Below are positions 9,208-18,021 of a stretch of 64,000 bases of DNA, piece after piece (within the stretch, counting starts at the first letter, position 1; the number at the start of each line of letters is the position of its first letter). The stretch is taken from positions 124,001 through 188,000 of the forward strand of contig SAPZ01000005.1 in NCBI GenBank assembly GCA_004020875.1, given 5' to 3'. Origin of the DNA: Mesorhizobium sp. (GTDB lineage: Bacteria; Pseudomonadota; Alphaproteobacteria; Rhizobiales; Rhizobiaceae). Position numbers and translations under genes: made by a program. A model generated the notes under the pieces. The model worked only from the letters and a program-made list of their open reading frames with translations. It ran no database searches and was not told where the DNA came from.

Positions 9208-10151
9208 TAGCCAATCGCCACTGCCCGCAACTTCGCCTTCACCTCGAGAAAATCCCGCCACGCCAGCTTCTTATGCGCGGGTGTCCTGAGCAGATATGCC
9301 GGGTGCAGCGTCGGCATCGCCGGAATGGCGATGCCCGATGCCGTCGTATGCACCCGCCAGTTGCCGCGCAGGCGCAGGATGCCTTCGGTCGTATTGAGCA
9401 GCGTCTTGGCCGACGGTCCGCCGAGATTGATCAGCACCTTGGGGTTGACCAGCTCGATCTGCCTTTCGATGAAGGGGCGGCAGATTTCGGTCTCGTGCGG
9501 CGTCGGCGTGCGGTTGCCGGGCGGCCGCCAGGGAATGACATTGGCGATATAGGCCGAGTTGCGGTCGAGGCCGATCGCCGCCAGCATGCGGTCGAGCAGC
9601 CGGCCGGAGCGGCCGACGAAGGGCAGGCCTTCGAGGTCCTCGTCGCGGCCCGGCGCCTCGCCGACCAGCATCAGGTCGGCGTTGGGGTTGCCGTCGGCGA
9701 AGACCAGGTTCTTGGCGGTGAATTTGAGATTGCAACCGTCGAAGGCGGCCATGTGCTGGCGCAGCTCATCGAGCGTCGTCGCTCGCGCCGCAAGCTGCCG
9801 CGCCGCGGCCGCCTGCGCCTCGTCGGGGACGGCGGCTGCCGCCGGCATCCGCGCGGGCGCGTCCGGAATATTGCTGGTGTCGAGGCCGGACAGGGGCGCT
9901 GGCGGGTTCTCAGCTCGTTCCGGAACCTGCTCGGGTGCCGGTCGGCTCTCGGGCCCGGCTTCGCGGCGCGGTGCGGCTGGCGCCCGCTCGGCAGGCCTGC
10001 GTTCGGCCGGCCCGCGTTCAACTGGCGCAGCCGCCGCTTCGGCAAACCGGTTGATTGGCGCGTCTTCGAGCGCGTCGTCGACGCCGGCGCTGGCATAGAA
10101 GGCGAGCAGTTCGGCGATCTCGGCTGGTGTTCTGGGGGAGGCGGCAGTCAT
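9207..10151 (-). CDS. Uracil-DNA glycosylase, family 4-like but lacking the Fe-S cysteines
   Basis: A 314-residue repair enzyme that would excise uracil from DNA. Residues about 38-125 are an Ala/Pro/Glu/Arg-rich linker. The catalytic domain shows LMLVGEAPGRDEDLEGLPFV (motif 1, GEAPG near 164-168), IANVIPWRPPGNRTPT, and the C-terminal motif TLHPAYLL near 282-288. Family 4 enzymes normally bind a 4Fe-4S cluster with four cysteines. Here only two cysteines exist in the whole protein (near 140 and 224), so a cluster is unlikely. As I recall, an Fe-S-free glycosylase with a similar GEAPG motif was described from Bradyrhizobium, and this may belong with it. Convergent repeat sequence follows the stop. 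Confidence 0.85.
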   Translation of the reverse strand: MTAASPRTPAEIAELLAFYASAGVDDALEDAPINRFAEAAAAPVERGPAERRPAERAPAAPRREAGPESRPAPEQVPERAENPPAPLSGLDTSNIPDAPARMPAAAAVPDEAQAAAARQLAARATTLDELRQHMAAFDGCNLKFTAKNLVFADGNPNADLMLVGEAPGRDEDLEGLPFVGRSGRLLDRMLAAIGLDRNSAYIANVIPWRPPGNRTPTPHETEICRPFIERQIELVNPKVLINLGGPSAKTLLNTTEGILRLRGNWRVHTTASGIAIPAMPTLHPAYLLRTPAHKKLAWRDFLEVKAKLRAVAIG

Positions 10152-10197
10152 GGCGCCACCATCGTCCGCGCGGCGAGGTTTTGCAACCGTGGAGAGA

Positions 10198-10854
10198 TCA
10201 GCCGGTTGGAATCCTTGGATCCTGCACGATGTAAAACGTCCAGCGCGGCGTGTAGTCGGTGATCAGGAAATCGAAGGTCGCCGTCTTCAGCGGGTCGACC
10301 TTGCCGTTTTTGAACAGCAATTGGTCGTACGGTTCGAACTTGCGATCGAAATCGGCAAAATTGCTCGACCAGATGTTGTCGGGCGTCTTGTTGCGCTGGT
10401 CGAAGGACAGGCCGTCGCCGAACACGCTCGGCTGGTCGAGGATCTCCTGGAGCTCGAACTGGAACTCAACCCAAGGGAGCGCGCTGTTGTTGAGCACATC
10501 GATGCGCATATACATCACGCCGTTGGCGACCTCTCCGGCCTTGCCGAAGGGTTCGATGGGCTTGGTCGCGCGGATTGTCAGCGTCACCGGCGTCGCCGTG
10601 TTCAGCTCCTCCCTGATGAGCAGCGGGTCTTCCTTGGTGCCGATCCCGGAAACGCCGGTGATGCGGAAGCCGCCCAGCTCGTCGGAGAAGGAATAGGCGC
10701 CGGTGGGCCAGACCTTCACCGGATCGGCCCGGACTGGCGTAGCAAAAGATGCCGGCACGCTCAAAAAGAGGAGCGGAAGAACCGCGCGCCAGGCCAGACC
10801 TGGCGTGAAGAGTAAGCGCTTCGATGGAAAGCCGGGCGGCCCTGGACTGCGCAT
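10198..10854 (-). CDS. Conserved hypothetical secreted protein
   Basis: A 218-residue protein with no family I recognise. The start at 10854 gives an N-terminus with basic residues, the hydrophobic core AWRAVLPLLFLSVPASFA and a likely cleavage at VRA-DP, so export to the periplasm is expected. The mature part is beta-rich, with few cysteines, and reads like a soluble domain: GGFRITGVSGIGTKEDPLLI, then PWVEFQFELQEILDQPSVFG. It ends 46 bases upstream of the glycosylase start on the same strand and could be co-transcribed with it. It is divergent from the ETF-QO gene. Confidence 0.7.
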   Translation of the reverse strand: MRSPGPPGFPSKRLLFTPGLAWRAVLPLLFLSVPASFATPVRADPVKVWPTGAYSFSDELGGFRITGVSGIGTKEDPLLIREELNTATPVTLTIRATKPIEPFGKAGEVANGVMYMRIDVLNNSALPWVEFQFELQEILDQPSVFGDGLSFDQRNKTPDNIWSSNFADFDRKFEPYDQLLFKNGKVDPLKTATFDFLITDYTPRWTFYIVQDPRIPTG

Positions 10855-11104
10855 GGCGCGAAGTATTGCCGATAACCAAGCCGTCGAACAATTAAAAAGA
10901 TGCCGGCGCCGCCTGGCCTGCCAACCTGCCGGGTCTGGCCTATGCTTGTCCATGGCCTGTGCTGCTGCCGTTTCGTAGGAAAACCGCGACTTTTTGTCGA
11001 AATCGGCGTTGTCACGTCAGCGCCGGTTTCGCGTCGCGAATTGATGCGCTATGCAGCGCGTGAGCCAGCACAATGCGAGAATGCGGCAAGCTATAGAGGG
11101 GTCG

Positions 11105-12784
11105 ATGAGCGATATCGAACGCGAAAGCATGGAATTCGACGTGGTCATCGTCGGCGCCGGTCCCGCCGGCCTTGCCGCGGCTATCCGTCTGAAGCAGCTC
11201 AACCCGGAACTCTCCGTCGTCGTCCTGGAGAAGGGCGGCGAGGTCGGCGCCCATATCCTGTCCGGCGCTGTGGTCGACCCGATCGGCATCGACCGGCTGC
11301 TCCCCGGCTGGCGCGAGGAGGGCGATCATCCGTTCAAGACGCCTGTCACGGCGGACCATTTCCTGGTCCTTGGCCCTGCCGGCTCGTTCCGCCTGCCGAA
11401 CGTCCTGATGCCGCCGCTGATGAACAACCACGGCAATTACATCGTCTCGCTCGGCAATGTCTGCCGCTGGCTGGCGACAAAGGCCGAGGCGTTGGGCGTC
11501 GAGATCTATCCGGGCTTCGCCGCGGCAAGCCTGGTCTACAACGATGCCGGCGCCGTCACCGGCGTCATCACCGGCGACATGGGCGTCGAGAAGGACGGCA
11601 CGCACGGCCCGGCTTACGCGCCCGGCATGGCGCTGATGGGCAAATATGTGCTGATCGGCGAAGGCGCGCGCGGCTCCTTGGCCAAGCAGCTCATCGCCAA
11701 ATACCAGCTTGCCGACGGCCGCGAGCCGGGCAAGTTCGGCATTGGTCTCAAGGAACTGTGGCAGGTCAAGCCGGAGAACCATAAGCCGGGTCTGGTGCAG
11801 CACTCTTTCGGCTGGCCGCTCGACATGAAGACCGGCGGCGGCTCCTTTCTCTACCATCTCGAGGACAACCAGGTGGCGGTCGGCTTCGTCGTCCACCTGA
11901 ACTACAAGAACCCTTATCTGTCGCCCTTCGAGGAATTCCAGCGCTTCAAGACGCATCCGGCGATCGCCGGCACCTTCGAGGGCGCCAAGCGCATCGGTTA
12001 TGGCGCGCGCGCCATCACCGAGGGCGGCTGGCAATCCGTGCCGAAGCTTTCTTTCCCCGGTGGCGTGCTGATGGGTTGCGCTGCCGGTTTCGTCAACGTG
12101 CCGCGCATCAAGGGTTCGCACAATGCGGTGCTCTCCGGCATGCTGGCGGCCGAGCATGTGGCCGAGGCGATCGCGGAGGGCCGCGCCAATGACGAGCTTG
12201 CGTCCTACGAGGAGGCTTGGCGCGGCAGCGACATCGGGAAAGACCTGAAGAAGGTTCGCAACGTCAAGCCGCTCTGGTCGCGCTTCGGCACCATCGTCGG
12301 CGTCGGCATCGGCGGCCTCGATATGTGGCTGAACACGCTGTTCGGCTTTTCGCCCTTCGGCACTCTGAAGCACGGCAAGGCCGACTATGCGACCCTCGAG
12401 CCGGCCTCCAAGCATCAGAAGATCGCCTATCCGAAGCCGGATGGCGTCTTGACCTTCGATCGGCTCTCCTCGGTGTTCCTGTCGAACACCAACCATGAGG
12501 AAAACGAGCCGGTGCATCTGATCGTCGGCGACATGGCGCTGCAGCAGCGTTCGGAGCACGACGTCTTCGCCGGTCCCTCGACCCGCTACTGCCCGGCCGG
12601 CGTCTATGAATGGGTGGACAAGGACGGCAACGCCGCCGCCGATCCGTCGGCCAAGGACGTGCGCTTCGTCATCAACGCGCAGAACTGCGTCCACTGCAAG
12701 ACCTGCGACATCAAGGATCCGAACCAGAATATCAACTGGGTGCCGCCACAAGGCGGCGAAGGCCCGGTCTACCAAGGCATGTGA
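11105..12784 (+). CDS. Electron transfer flavoprotein-ubiquinone oxidoreductase
   Basis: A 559-residue membrane-associated flavoprotein that passes electrons from ETF, and so from acyl-CoA dehydrogenases, to ubiquinone. The FAD-binding Rossmann motif VVIVGAGPAGLAAAI is at residues about 11-25. The C-terminal ferredoxin-like 4Fe-4S site reads CPAGVYEW and then NCVHCKTCDIKDPNQNINW. Length and both domains match ETF-QO. The ATG at 11105 has GAGGGG just upstream. Functionally it serves the isovaleryl-CoA dehydrogenase encoded at 24865-26028, although the two are not in one operon. Confidence 0.95.
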   Translation: MSDIERESMEFDVVIVGAGPAGLAAAIRLKQLNPELSVVVLEKGGEVGAHILSGAVVDPIGIDRLLPGWREEGDHPFKTPVTADHFLVLGPAGSFRLPNVLMPPLMNNHGNYIVSLGNVCRWLATKAEALGVEIYPGFAAASLVYNDAGAVTGVITGDMGVEKDGTHGPAYAPGMALMGKYVLIGEGARGSLAKQLIAKYQLADGREPGKFGIGLKELWQVKPENHKPGLVQHSFGWPLDMKTGGGSFLYHLEDNQVAVGFVVHLNYKNPYLSPFEEFQRFKTHPAIAGTFEGAKRIGYGARAITEGGWQSVPKLSFPGGVLMGCAAGFVNVPRIKGSHNAVLSGMLAAEHVAEAIAEGRANDELASYEEAWRGSDIGKDLKKVRNVKPLWSRFGTIVGVGIGGLDMWLNTLFGFSPFGTLKHGKADYATLEPASKHQKIAYPKPDGVLTFDRLSSVFLSNTNHEENEPVHLIVGDMALQQRSEHDVFAGPSTRYCPAGVYEWVDKDGNAAADPSAKDVRFVINAQNCVHCKTCDIKDPNQNINWVPPQGGEGPVYQGM

Positions 12785-12886
12785 GCCGCTTCGTCGACCG
12801 GCAACCGTTTGCGGTTCCGGTTGGCGGGTTCCTTACGCTTGAAATTGGAGGCGGCTTATAGTTCCTTCTCTGCGGATAGGGAGCAT

Positions 12887-13495
12887 ATGGCCATGCGCCT
12901 AGCGGTTCTTACATGCCTTGTCATGCTGGGCGGCCTGTGTGCCGCCGCCCCCGAGGCCCTGGCCGGCACCAAGGTTCTGGTCACGACGCGCAGCTATGAC
13001 ATCGCCGGCCCTACGGGTGCTGCCCTGGTTGAAGCGATGAACCGCAAAGGTCCCAAGCACGGCTTCATGACCCGCGCCATCGCCGACACCAGCTATGTGG
13101 TGAACTGGAAGCTGGATGTGCACCGCGCCGGCGGGGTCTGCAGGTTGCAGGGCGCCGACGGAACGATGGAACTCACCTACACTTTTCCTCGTCTGGCTTC
13201 ACCGCCAAACCCCGGGCTTGAGCGACGCTGGCGGCGGTTCCTTGCCGGCGTCCACTCCCACGAGCAGCAGCACGGTCGCATCGCCAAGGCCATGATGCGC
13301 GCTACCGATAAGTCCATTGCCGGCCTTAAGCTGGCCGACAATTGGTTCTGCACCGCCACCCATCGCGAGGCCAGGCGCCGGATCGATGCCGTCTACGCGC
13401 AATATGAAGCGAGACAGAACGCGTTCGATGCGCGTGAGCATCGCGACGGCGGCCATGTCGACCGGCTGGTAAATGCATTGACCGGGAAGAACTGA
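12887..13495 (+). CDS. Secreted DUF922-type putative zinc protease
   Basis: A 202-residue exported protein. A signal peptide (MRLAVLTCLVMLGGLCAAA, cleavage near ALA-GT) precedes a domain with HSHEQQHGRIA near residues 123-133. That HExxH motif is the zinc-binding signature of the predicted secreted proteases grouped as DUF922. The region around TSYVVNWKLDVHR also fits. Two in-frame ATGs (12887 and 12893) share the site AGGGAG; spacing suits the second slightly better. No substrate can be assigned. The gene stands alone downstream of ETF-QO. Confidence 0.8.
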   Translation: MAMRLAVLTCLVMLGGLCAAAPEALAGTKVLVTTRSYDIAGPTGAALVEAMNRKGPKHGFMTRAIADTSYVVNWKLDVHRAGGVCRLQGADGTMELTYTFPRLASPPNPGLERRWRRFLAGVHSHEQQHGRIAKAMMRATDKSIAGLKLADNWFCTATHREARRRIDAVYAQYEARQNAFDAREHRDGGHVDRLVNALTGKN

Positions 13496-13526
13496 AGCTT
13501 CGGTTGTTCGCAAAAGACGCGGAGCG

Positions 13527-14564
13527 TCAGCTCCGCGGTCTGTCCGGCACCTCATTTGCCGCCAGCGCCGACTTGTGCTCGTCCTGGGGCGGGTTGCTTG
13601 CGGGCGGAACCGTGAATTCGACCAGCACCGGCAGATGGTCGGAGCCTGTATCCTCCAGCCGGGTCGACGAGAGGACCGTCACCCCGCCCTTGCTGAACAC
13701 CTGGTCGATCGGGAGGCCGGCATAGCGGCGCAGAACGTCAGGTAGTGTGCGGTGGATCCAGGTCGGGCCGGCCGACGGCATCAGCGTTATGCCGCTGAGC
13801 CGCGCCACCCGCCGCACCGCTGCGCTCCACGGCACGGCATTGCAGTCGCCTGCCATGATCGCGGTTTCGCCGAGCGCTGCCAGCGGTTCCGCCAGATCAC
13901 CGATCTGCCAGTACTGCTCCTTCGGCCACGGCCAGCTCAGATGGATCGCGGCGACATCGACCGAAACGCCGTTGAAATCGATCGTGGCGGTCGCCATCGC
14001 CCCACGCGGCTCGCAGCGCGGCGCGGTGCCGGCGGCGAACGGTCGGCGCGATAGCAGCGCCACGCCGAATATGCCATTGGGATAGTCGCACAGGATGCGA
14101 TAGGGGTAGGCGCTGGCAATATAGCCCAGCTCTTTCGCCCACATGCCGGACACCTCGTCCAGCGTGATGACGTCCGGATTGGTCCGGCCGATCAGCGACA
14201 GCACCTTCTTAGGCGTCGGATTGTTGAAGCGCAGGTTCATCTGCAGCAGGCTGTAGACGATCCGGTCGGCCGGCTTGGCGACCGCCTGCTGCGTCGACAA
14301 CCTGGGCAACGCGCTCGTGGTCGTGGCGAGGCATACAATGGCGAAGACCAGTGCCGCCACCGCCTGCAACCGGTAGGAACTGGCAAGCAGCGGCAGCGCG
14401 AGCAGCACCGTCAGCACGCTCAGATGCATGCGGAAATGCGAGAAGGAATCGAAGGCCGGATGCAGCGCGCCGAAGAACCCGGCCAGCAGCGCGGCCGAGA
14501 ATGCCGTCATTGCCAGGAATGTCAGCTGAGCCATCATGCTCAAGCGCGCGCCGCCCGTAGTCAT
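13527..14564 (-). CDS. Membrane-anchored endonuclease/exonuclease/phosphatase family protein
   Basis: A 345-residue protein. Three N-terminal hydrophobic helices (about residues 9-33, 45-62 and 67-85) place the C-terminal domain at the membrane. That domain has the EEP fold signatures: LLQMNLRFNNP, DVITLDEV (metal-binding acidic residue), IHLSWPWPKEQ, IMAGDCNAVPWS and GSDHLPVLVEF, so the catalytic set looks intact. Members cut nucleic acids, phospholipids or inositol phosphates, and the substrate here is unknown. The start codon follows GGAG by three bases. It is convergent with the DUF922 gene, 31 bases between stops. Confidence 0.88.
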   Translation of the reverse strand: MTTGGARLSMMAQLTFLAMTAFSAALLAGFFGALHPAFDSFSHFRMHLSVLTVLLALPLLASSYRLQAVAALVFAIVCLATTTSALPRLSTQQAVAKPADRIVYSLLQMNLRFNNPTPKKVLSLIGRTNPDVITLDEVSGMWAKELGYIASAYPYRILCDYPNGIFGVALLSRRPFAAGTAPRCEPRGAMATATIDFNGVSVDVAAIHLSWPWPKEQYWQIGDLAEPLAALGETAIMAGDCNAVPWSAAVRRVARLSGITLMPSAGPTWIHRTLPDVLRRYAGLPIDQVFSKGGVTVLSSTRLEDTGSDHLPVLVEFTVPPASNPPQDEHKSALAANEVPDRPRS

Positions 14565-14742
14565 CTGCTCCGACCGCCCAGGACACCGTTAACGGAAACA
14601 CCGAAATGTCCTGTCTTCTTACTCTGACGCATCCCTTCGGACCGCTTATCGGCCAAATTGCGGCCCAGGCAAGACGACTGATTGCCTCGGCCCGGGATCG
14701 TTGCCGCAACGTTCCGACCCGACTTGTTTCAAGCCAAGGCGA

Positions 14743-16242
14743 CTACTGGAACGCCGTCTCGGAAAAGCTCCTGAGCTTGCGCGAATGCAGCCGCTCCATC
14801 GGCATTTCGGCCAGCTTCTCCATCGCCCGGATGCCGATGGTGAGATGCTGCGCCACCTGCCGCTTGTAGAACTCGGTCGCCATGCCGGGCAGCTTCAACT
14901 CGCCATGCAGCGGCTTGTCGGAAACGCACAGCAGCGTGCCGTAGGGCACGCGGAAGCGGAAGCCGTTGGCGGCGATCGTCGCCGATTCCATGTCGAGCGC
15001 GATGGCGCGCGACTGCGACAGGCGCTGCACCGGCCCGCGTTGGTCGCGCAGCTCCCAGTTGCGGTTGTCGATGGTGGCGACGGTGCCGGTGCGCATGATG
15101 CGCTTGAGGTCGTAGCCGGAAAGTCCAGTGACTTCAGCGACCGCTTCCTGCAGCGCCACCTGGATTTCGGCCAGCGGCGGGATCGGCACCCAGACCGGCA
15201 AATCGTCGTCCAGCACATGGTCCTCGCGCACATAGGCATGCGCCAGCACATAGTCGCCAAGCGCCTGCGTGTTGCGCAGGCCCGCGCAATGGCCGAGCAT
15301 GACCCAGGCATGCGGCCTCAGCACCGCGATATGGTCGGTGATCGTCTTGGCGTTGGAAGGCCCGACGCCGATATTGACCATGGTGATGCCGCCATGGCCG
15401 GGCTTCTTCAGGTGATAGGCCGGCATCTGCGGCAGGCGCTGCGGCGGGGTGCCTTCCGAGCCCGTTGCGCCATTGGCGGTCACGACATTGCCGGGCTCGA
15501 CGAACTCGACATAGCCGCTGTCGCCCTTGGCCATCAATTCGCGGGCCCGGGCGACGAACTCGTCGATGTAGAACTGGTAGTTGGTGAACAGCACGAAATT
15601 TTGGAAGTGCTGCGGGCTGGTCGCCGTGTAATGGGTCATGCGGTGCAGCGAATAGTCGATGCGCTGCGCGGTGAACGGCGCGAGCGGCCTCGGCTCGCCG
15701 AACGCAACCTCGAAAGTGCCGTTGGCGATCTGGTCGTCGGTGCCGTCGAGGTCCGGCACGTCGAACAGGTCGCGGATCGGCCGCTTGATGCGCTCGGCGG
15801 CCGCGCCGTCGACATAGGTGCCTTCCAGGAAAGCGAAATGCAGCGGAATTGGCGTCGTCGATTCCGAGACCGTTACCTGGACACCATGATTGCGCATGAT
15901 CAACCGAAGCTGCTCGATGAGATAGTTCTCGAACAGTTGCGGCTGGGTGATGGTGGTGGCGAAATGACCAGGCGTCGGCATATGGCCATAGGCCTGGCGC
16001 GAGTCGACCTGGCTGAACGAGGTCGTGGTGACGCCGATCTGCGGATAGAAGGCCCGGTAGCGCTTGCTCTCGTCGGCGCCCGCGGCAAGGGCGGCGAAGG
16101 ACTCGCGCAGGAATTTGGTGTTGCGGTCATAGAGCGCCTGCAGCGCCGCGACAGCCTTTTTGGCGTCATGGAAGCTCTGCGCGCCGAAGGGCTCCGGCAT
16201 CACGACCGATTCGATGGCTTGGGGGTAGATTCGCTTTTCCAT
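14743..16242 (-). CDS. amn: AMP nucleosidase
   Basis: A 499-residue cytoplasmic enzyme that splits AMP to adenine and ribose 5-phosphate, part of adenylate-pool control. The N-terminal AMP-nucleosidase-specific domain includes SRQAYGHMPTPGHFATTITQ. The C-terminal nucleoside-phosphorylase-like domain includes MVNIGVGPSNAKTITDHI, VMLGHCAGLRNTQ and IALDMESATIAANG, in which the glutamate binds ribose. Size and order match Amn. It is flanked by its own intergenic regions and probably transcribed alone. Confidence 0.95.
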   Translation of the reverse strand: MEKRIYPQAIESVVMPEPFGAQSFHDAKKAVAALQALYDRNTKFLRESFAALAAGADESKRYRAFYPQIGVTTTSFSQVDSRQAYGHMPTPGHFATTITQPQLFENYLIEQLRLIMRNHGVQVTVSESTTPIPLHFAFLEGTYVDGAAAERIKRPIRDLFDVPDLDGTDDQIANGTFEVAFGEPRPLAPFTAQRIDYSLHRMTHYTATSPQHFQNFVLFTNYQFYIDEFVARARELMAKGDSGYVEFVEPGNVVTANGATGSEGTPPQRLPQMPAYHLKKPGHGGITMVNIGVGPSNAKTITDHIAVLRPHAWVMLGHCAGLRNTQALGDYVLAHAYVREDHVLDDDLPVWVPIPPLAEIQVALQEAVAEVTGLSGYDLKRIMRTGTVATIDNRNWELRDQRGPVQRLSQSRAIALDMESATIAANGFRFRVPYGTLLCVSDKPLHGELKLPGMATEFYKRQVAQHLTIGIRAMEKLAEMPMERLHSRKLRSFSETAFQ

Positions 16243-16331
16243 GTCTCAATATAGAGGCTCAGGATGGCGCTTGGGAGGGGGAAGCGGGGTCGCGAAAGCC
16301 GACAGCGTCGATTTTCTTCGGATGTGTTCAA

Positions 16332-16359
16332 GGCGCGCTGGCTACGAGCCAGTCGCGCC
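16332..16359. other. Strong stem-loop between amn and a small ORF
   Basis: GGCGCGCTGGCT, a three-base ACG loop, then AGCCAG, a bulged T and CGCGCC form a 12-pair stem. There is no U-run on either strand, so it is not a canonical Rho-independent terminator. It could be a transcript-end structure for the small genes on the minus strand or a 5' element of amn. Confidence 0.5.
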
Positions 16360-16369
16360 GTCCGACACT

Positions 16370-16573
16370 CTATAGAGCTTGCCCGCGTTGCAGGCTGATC
16401 AGCAGCACGAAACCGACGCTCCTGTTCTTATTCGCCGGCGCCTCGATCCTATGCCCCGTGTCGGCGCGCATCATCGGCACCGCCAGCACCGGGGCGGCGA
16501 GCAGCATCAGGATGAGCATTGCCCGCGGCAGCAGCCGGAGGATCTTTGTGGCGTTATCGGCGATGCGGTTCAT
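16370..16573 (-). CDS. Small hypothetical membrane/secreted protein (67 aa)
   Basis: The ATG at 16573 opens a 67-residue frame with one hydrophobic helix, RAMLILMLLAAPVLAVPMM, after a short basic N-terminus. It could be a signal peptide or a single-pass anchor. No family is recognised. The ribosome site is weak (AGGG about 12 bases upstream). It follows another small ORF (16641-16775) on the same strand by 67 bases, so the two may form a small-protein transcript. Moderate doubt that it is expressed. Confidence 0.45.
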   Translation of the reverse strand: MNRIADNATKILRLLPRAMLILMLLAAPVLAVPMMRADTGHRIEAPANKNRSVGFVLLISLQRGQAL

Positions 16574-16640
16574 CTTCGTGGTGCCCTGTTTGCAGCTTCT
16601 TGGTCGATCTTCAGTTTGTCGTTTCAGCGCTCGAATTGGT

Positions 16641-16775
16641 TCACCGGGCTGGGAATGAAGTCGCCGGCCCTTCCCATGCACGGGCAGGATGGCCGGTCTC
16701 CGCGACCAGGATCGCGAAGAGCATGCCGAACAGGCTCATCAGCAGGCAGACGATGGCGAAGCGACGGGCAAGCAT
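16641..16775 (-). CDS. Very small membrane protein (44 aa)
   Basis: A short ORF beginning MLARRFAIVCLLMSLFGMLF and ending TSFPAR. The strong site GAAGGAGAG sits about seven bases before the ATG at 16775. The first 26 residues are a basic N-terminus plus one hydrophobic helix; the rest is a short polar tail. No family is recognised. The combination of good ribosome site, signal-like N-terminus and normal GC third positions makes it more credible than most frames of this size. Confidence 0.55.
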   Translation of the reverse strand: MLARRFAIVCLLMSLFGMLFAILVAETGHPARAWEGPATSFPAR

Positions 16776-16922
16776 TTCTCTCTCCTTCAATGCGGGAGAG
16801 AATGCCGGAATGCCTCTGAACCGGTTCTGAGACCGGTATTCATCTGCGGTTCAAAATGATTTACGGGCTCTTGAAGAGTTGTCGGCGGGCCTGGACCGGG
16901 TCAGGCAGAGCGCCGCCGCCGC

Positions 16923-16948
16923 AAAAAAACGGGGCCGCTCGGGCCCCG
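16923..16948 (-). terminator. Rho-independent terminator (minus strand) after the DUF2147 gene
   Basis: CGGGGCC and GGCCCCG pair perfectly around a five-base loop (16930-16948). Read on the minus strand they are followed by seven U residues (A-run at 16923-16929). It lies 25 bases downstream of the stop at 16973. Confidence 0.9.
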
Positions 16949-16972
16949 CCTCGGATGAAATCGGAAGGTCTG

Positions 16973-17314
16973 TTACAGCTTGTGCCAGGTCTGGCTCTTG
17001 CAGATCAGGCCGCCGAGCACGCAGCCGCTCATCTTGAGCGAGGTGCCGGACAGCGTCGCTTTGCCGGAATAGGTCTTGTCGGTTTCCGGGTCAGTTATGG
17101 TGCCGGTGTATTTGTTGTCGCCAGCCGCCTTGAAGGAGCCGATCGTCTTGCCGGAGTACTTGCCGGACTTCAGGGTGATGGAGAACGCATCGCTGCCGGC
17201 GATCGCCGCTGTGGAGCCGGCCTGCGTCTTCCAATTGCCTTCGATCGGGTCGGCCCACGCGGCGCCCGCCATGATCAAGGTGGCCGCCAGGGCCAGGCTC
17301 ATCTTGCGAAACAT
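16973..17314 (-). CDS. DUF2147-like secreted protein
   Basis: A 113-residue periplasmic protein. The signal peptide is MSLALAATLIMAGAAWA, with cleavage before DPIEG. The mature domain DPIEGNWKTQAGSTAAI and then SLKMSGCVLGGLICKSQTW matches DUF2147, a small beta-barrel family of unknown role found in many Gram-negative bacteria. The two cysteines near the end could form a disulfide. The ATG at 17314 is set by the signal peptide and by GGGAGG ten bases upstream. A clear terminator follows, so it is monocistronic. Confidence 0.85.
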   Translation of the reverse strand: MFRKMSLALAATLIMAGAAWADPIEGNWKTQAGSTAAIAGSDAFSITLKSGKYSGKTIGSFKAAGDNKYTGTITDPETDKTYSGKATLSGTSLKMSGCVLGGLICKSQTWHKL

Positions 17315-17754
17315 ATTGTCGTATCCTCCCAATGAGCATGCGTCGGGCTCCGGTCCGCATTCCAGTCCCTTACGCAAAGGTAAAGCTAATCCAGCTCCCG
17401 CCAAAACAAAAGCGGTGCCGCGACGGAAGGTTGCAAGGTTTTCACCTCGCGCATGGCCGAAAATGAACGGCACCGGAAAAACGCTTCGGTTCCCGTGGTT
17501 AGCGAAGTCTTGATTCCGCTACCGGCAATTTTCATCGAATTTGACGCAAAACCGCGCAAACGCTGGATTCCCATGCTTAACGGTTTTCCGCGTTTACCTA
17601 TTGTTTTAGCTTTGTTTTCCGCAAATTAAGCAAGCCATTTAACGACGGATTCAAGGCCAGGCTTCATCCTCGAAAGCATCGAAAGAGCAGCCCGCCCCGA
17701 GGGAAATCAAGGGACAGAAGGAGGCAGCTCTCGGGAGCCAGACAGGGGATTGAA
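17315..17754. other. 440-base intergenic region, no gene supported
   Basis: This lies between the divergent DUF2147 and Sel1-like genes. The part near 17570-17640 is clearly AT-rich (runs such as TTGTTTTAGCTTTGTTTTCC), as expected of a promoter region. Short frames in it have no ribosome site or recognisable product. Confidence 0.6.
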
Positions 17755-18021
17755 ATGGCACGTTTTGAAATGCTTGAAGACGGCTTCGGCGCCATGGGGG
17801 CAACTGCCCAGGCCGACATTCTTTTCGAACTGGGCATGATGTATGCGACCGGTCGCGATTGCGAGACCGATGTAGTCGCCGCGCACAAATGGTTCAACAT
17901 CGCCGCGATCAAGGGTTCGGTTCGCGCCGCCGAGCTGCGCTCGGAACTGTCGGCCACCATGTCGAAGGTGGAGATCGCCATGGCACTGCGCGAAGCCCGC
18001 GAATGGATGACGATGCACTGA
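17755..18021 (+). CDS. Small Sel1-repeat protein (88 aa)
   Basis: An 88-residue protein whose centre, LFELGMMYATGRDCETDVV and then AAHKWFNIAAIKGSVRA, is a clear Sel1-like TPR repeat (G..Y..G, A..W...AA..G). A further helix, SKVEIAMALREAREWM, closes it. There is no signal peptide, so it is probably a cytoplasmic protein-binding adaptor. It starts at ATG 17755, preceded by AGGGG. It appears monocistronic. The partner is unknown. Confidence 0.8.
   Translation: MARFEMLEDGFGAMGATAQADILFELGMMYATGRDCETDVVAAHKWFNIAAIKGSVRAAELRSELSATMSKVEIAMALREAREWMTMH

Noticed and set aside
8604..10262. A 552-codon plus-strand frame spanning the XRE and glycosylase genes
   Set aside because: It crosses a non-coding repeat and mirrors two genes; composition is not protein-like.
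11012..12775. A 587-residue minus-strand frame over ETF-QO
   Set aside because: Complementary-strand artefact; the plus-strand protein has FAD and Fe-S motifs in place.
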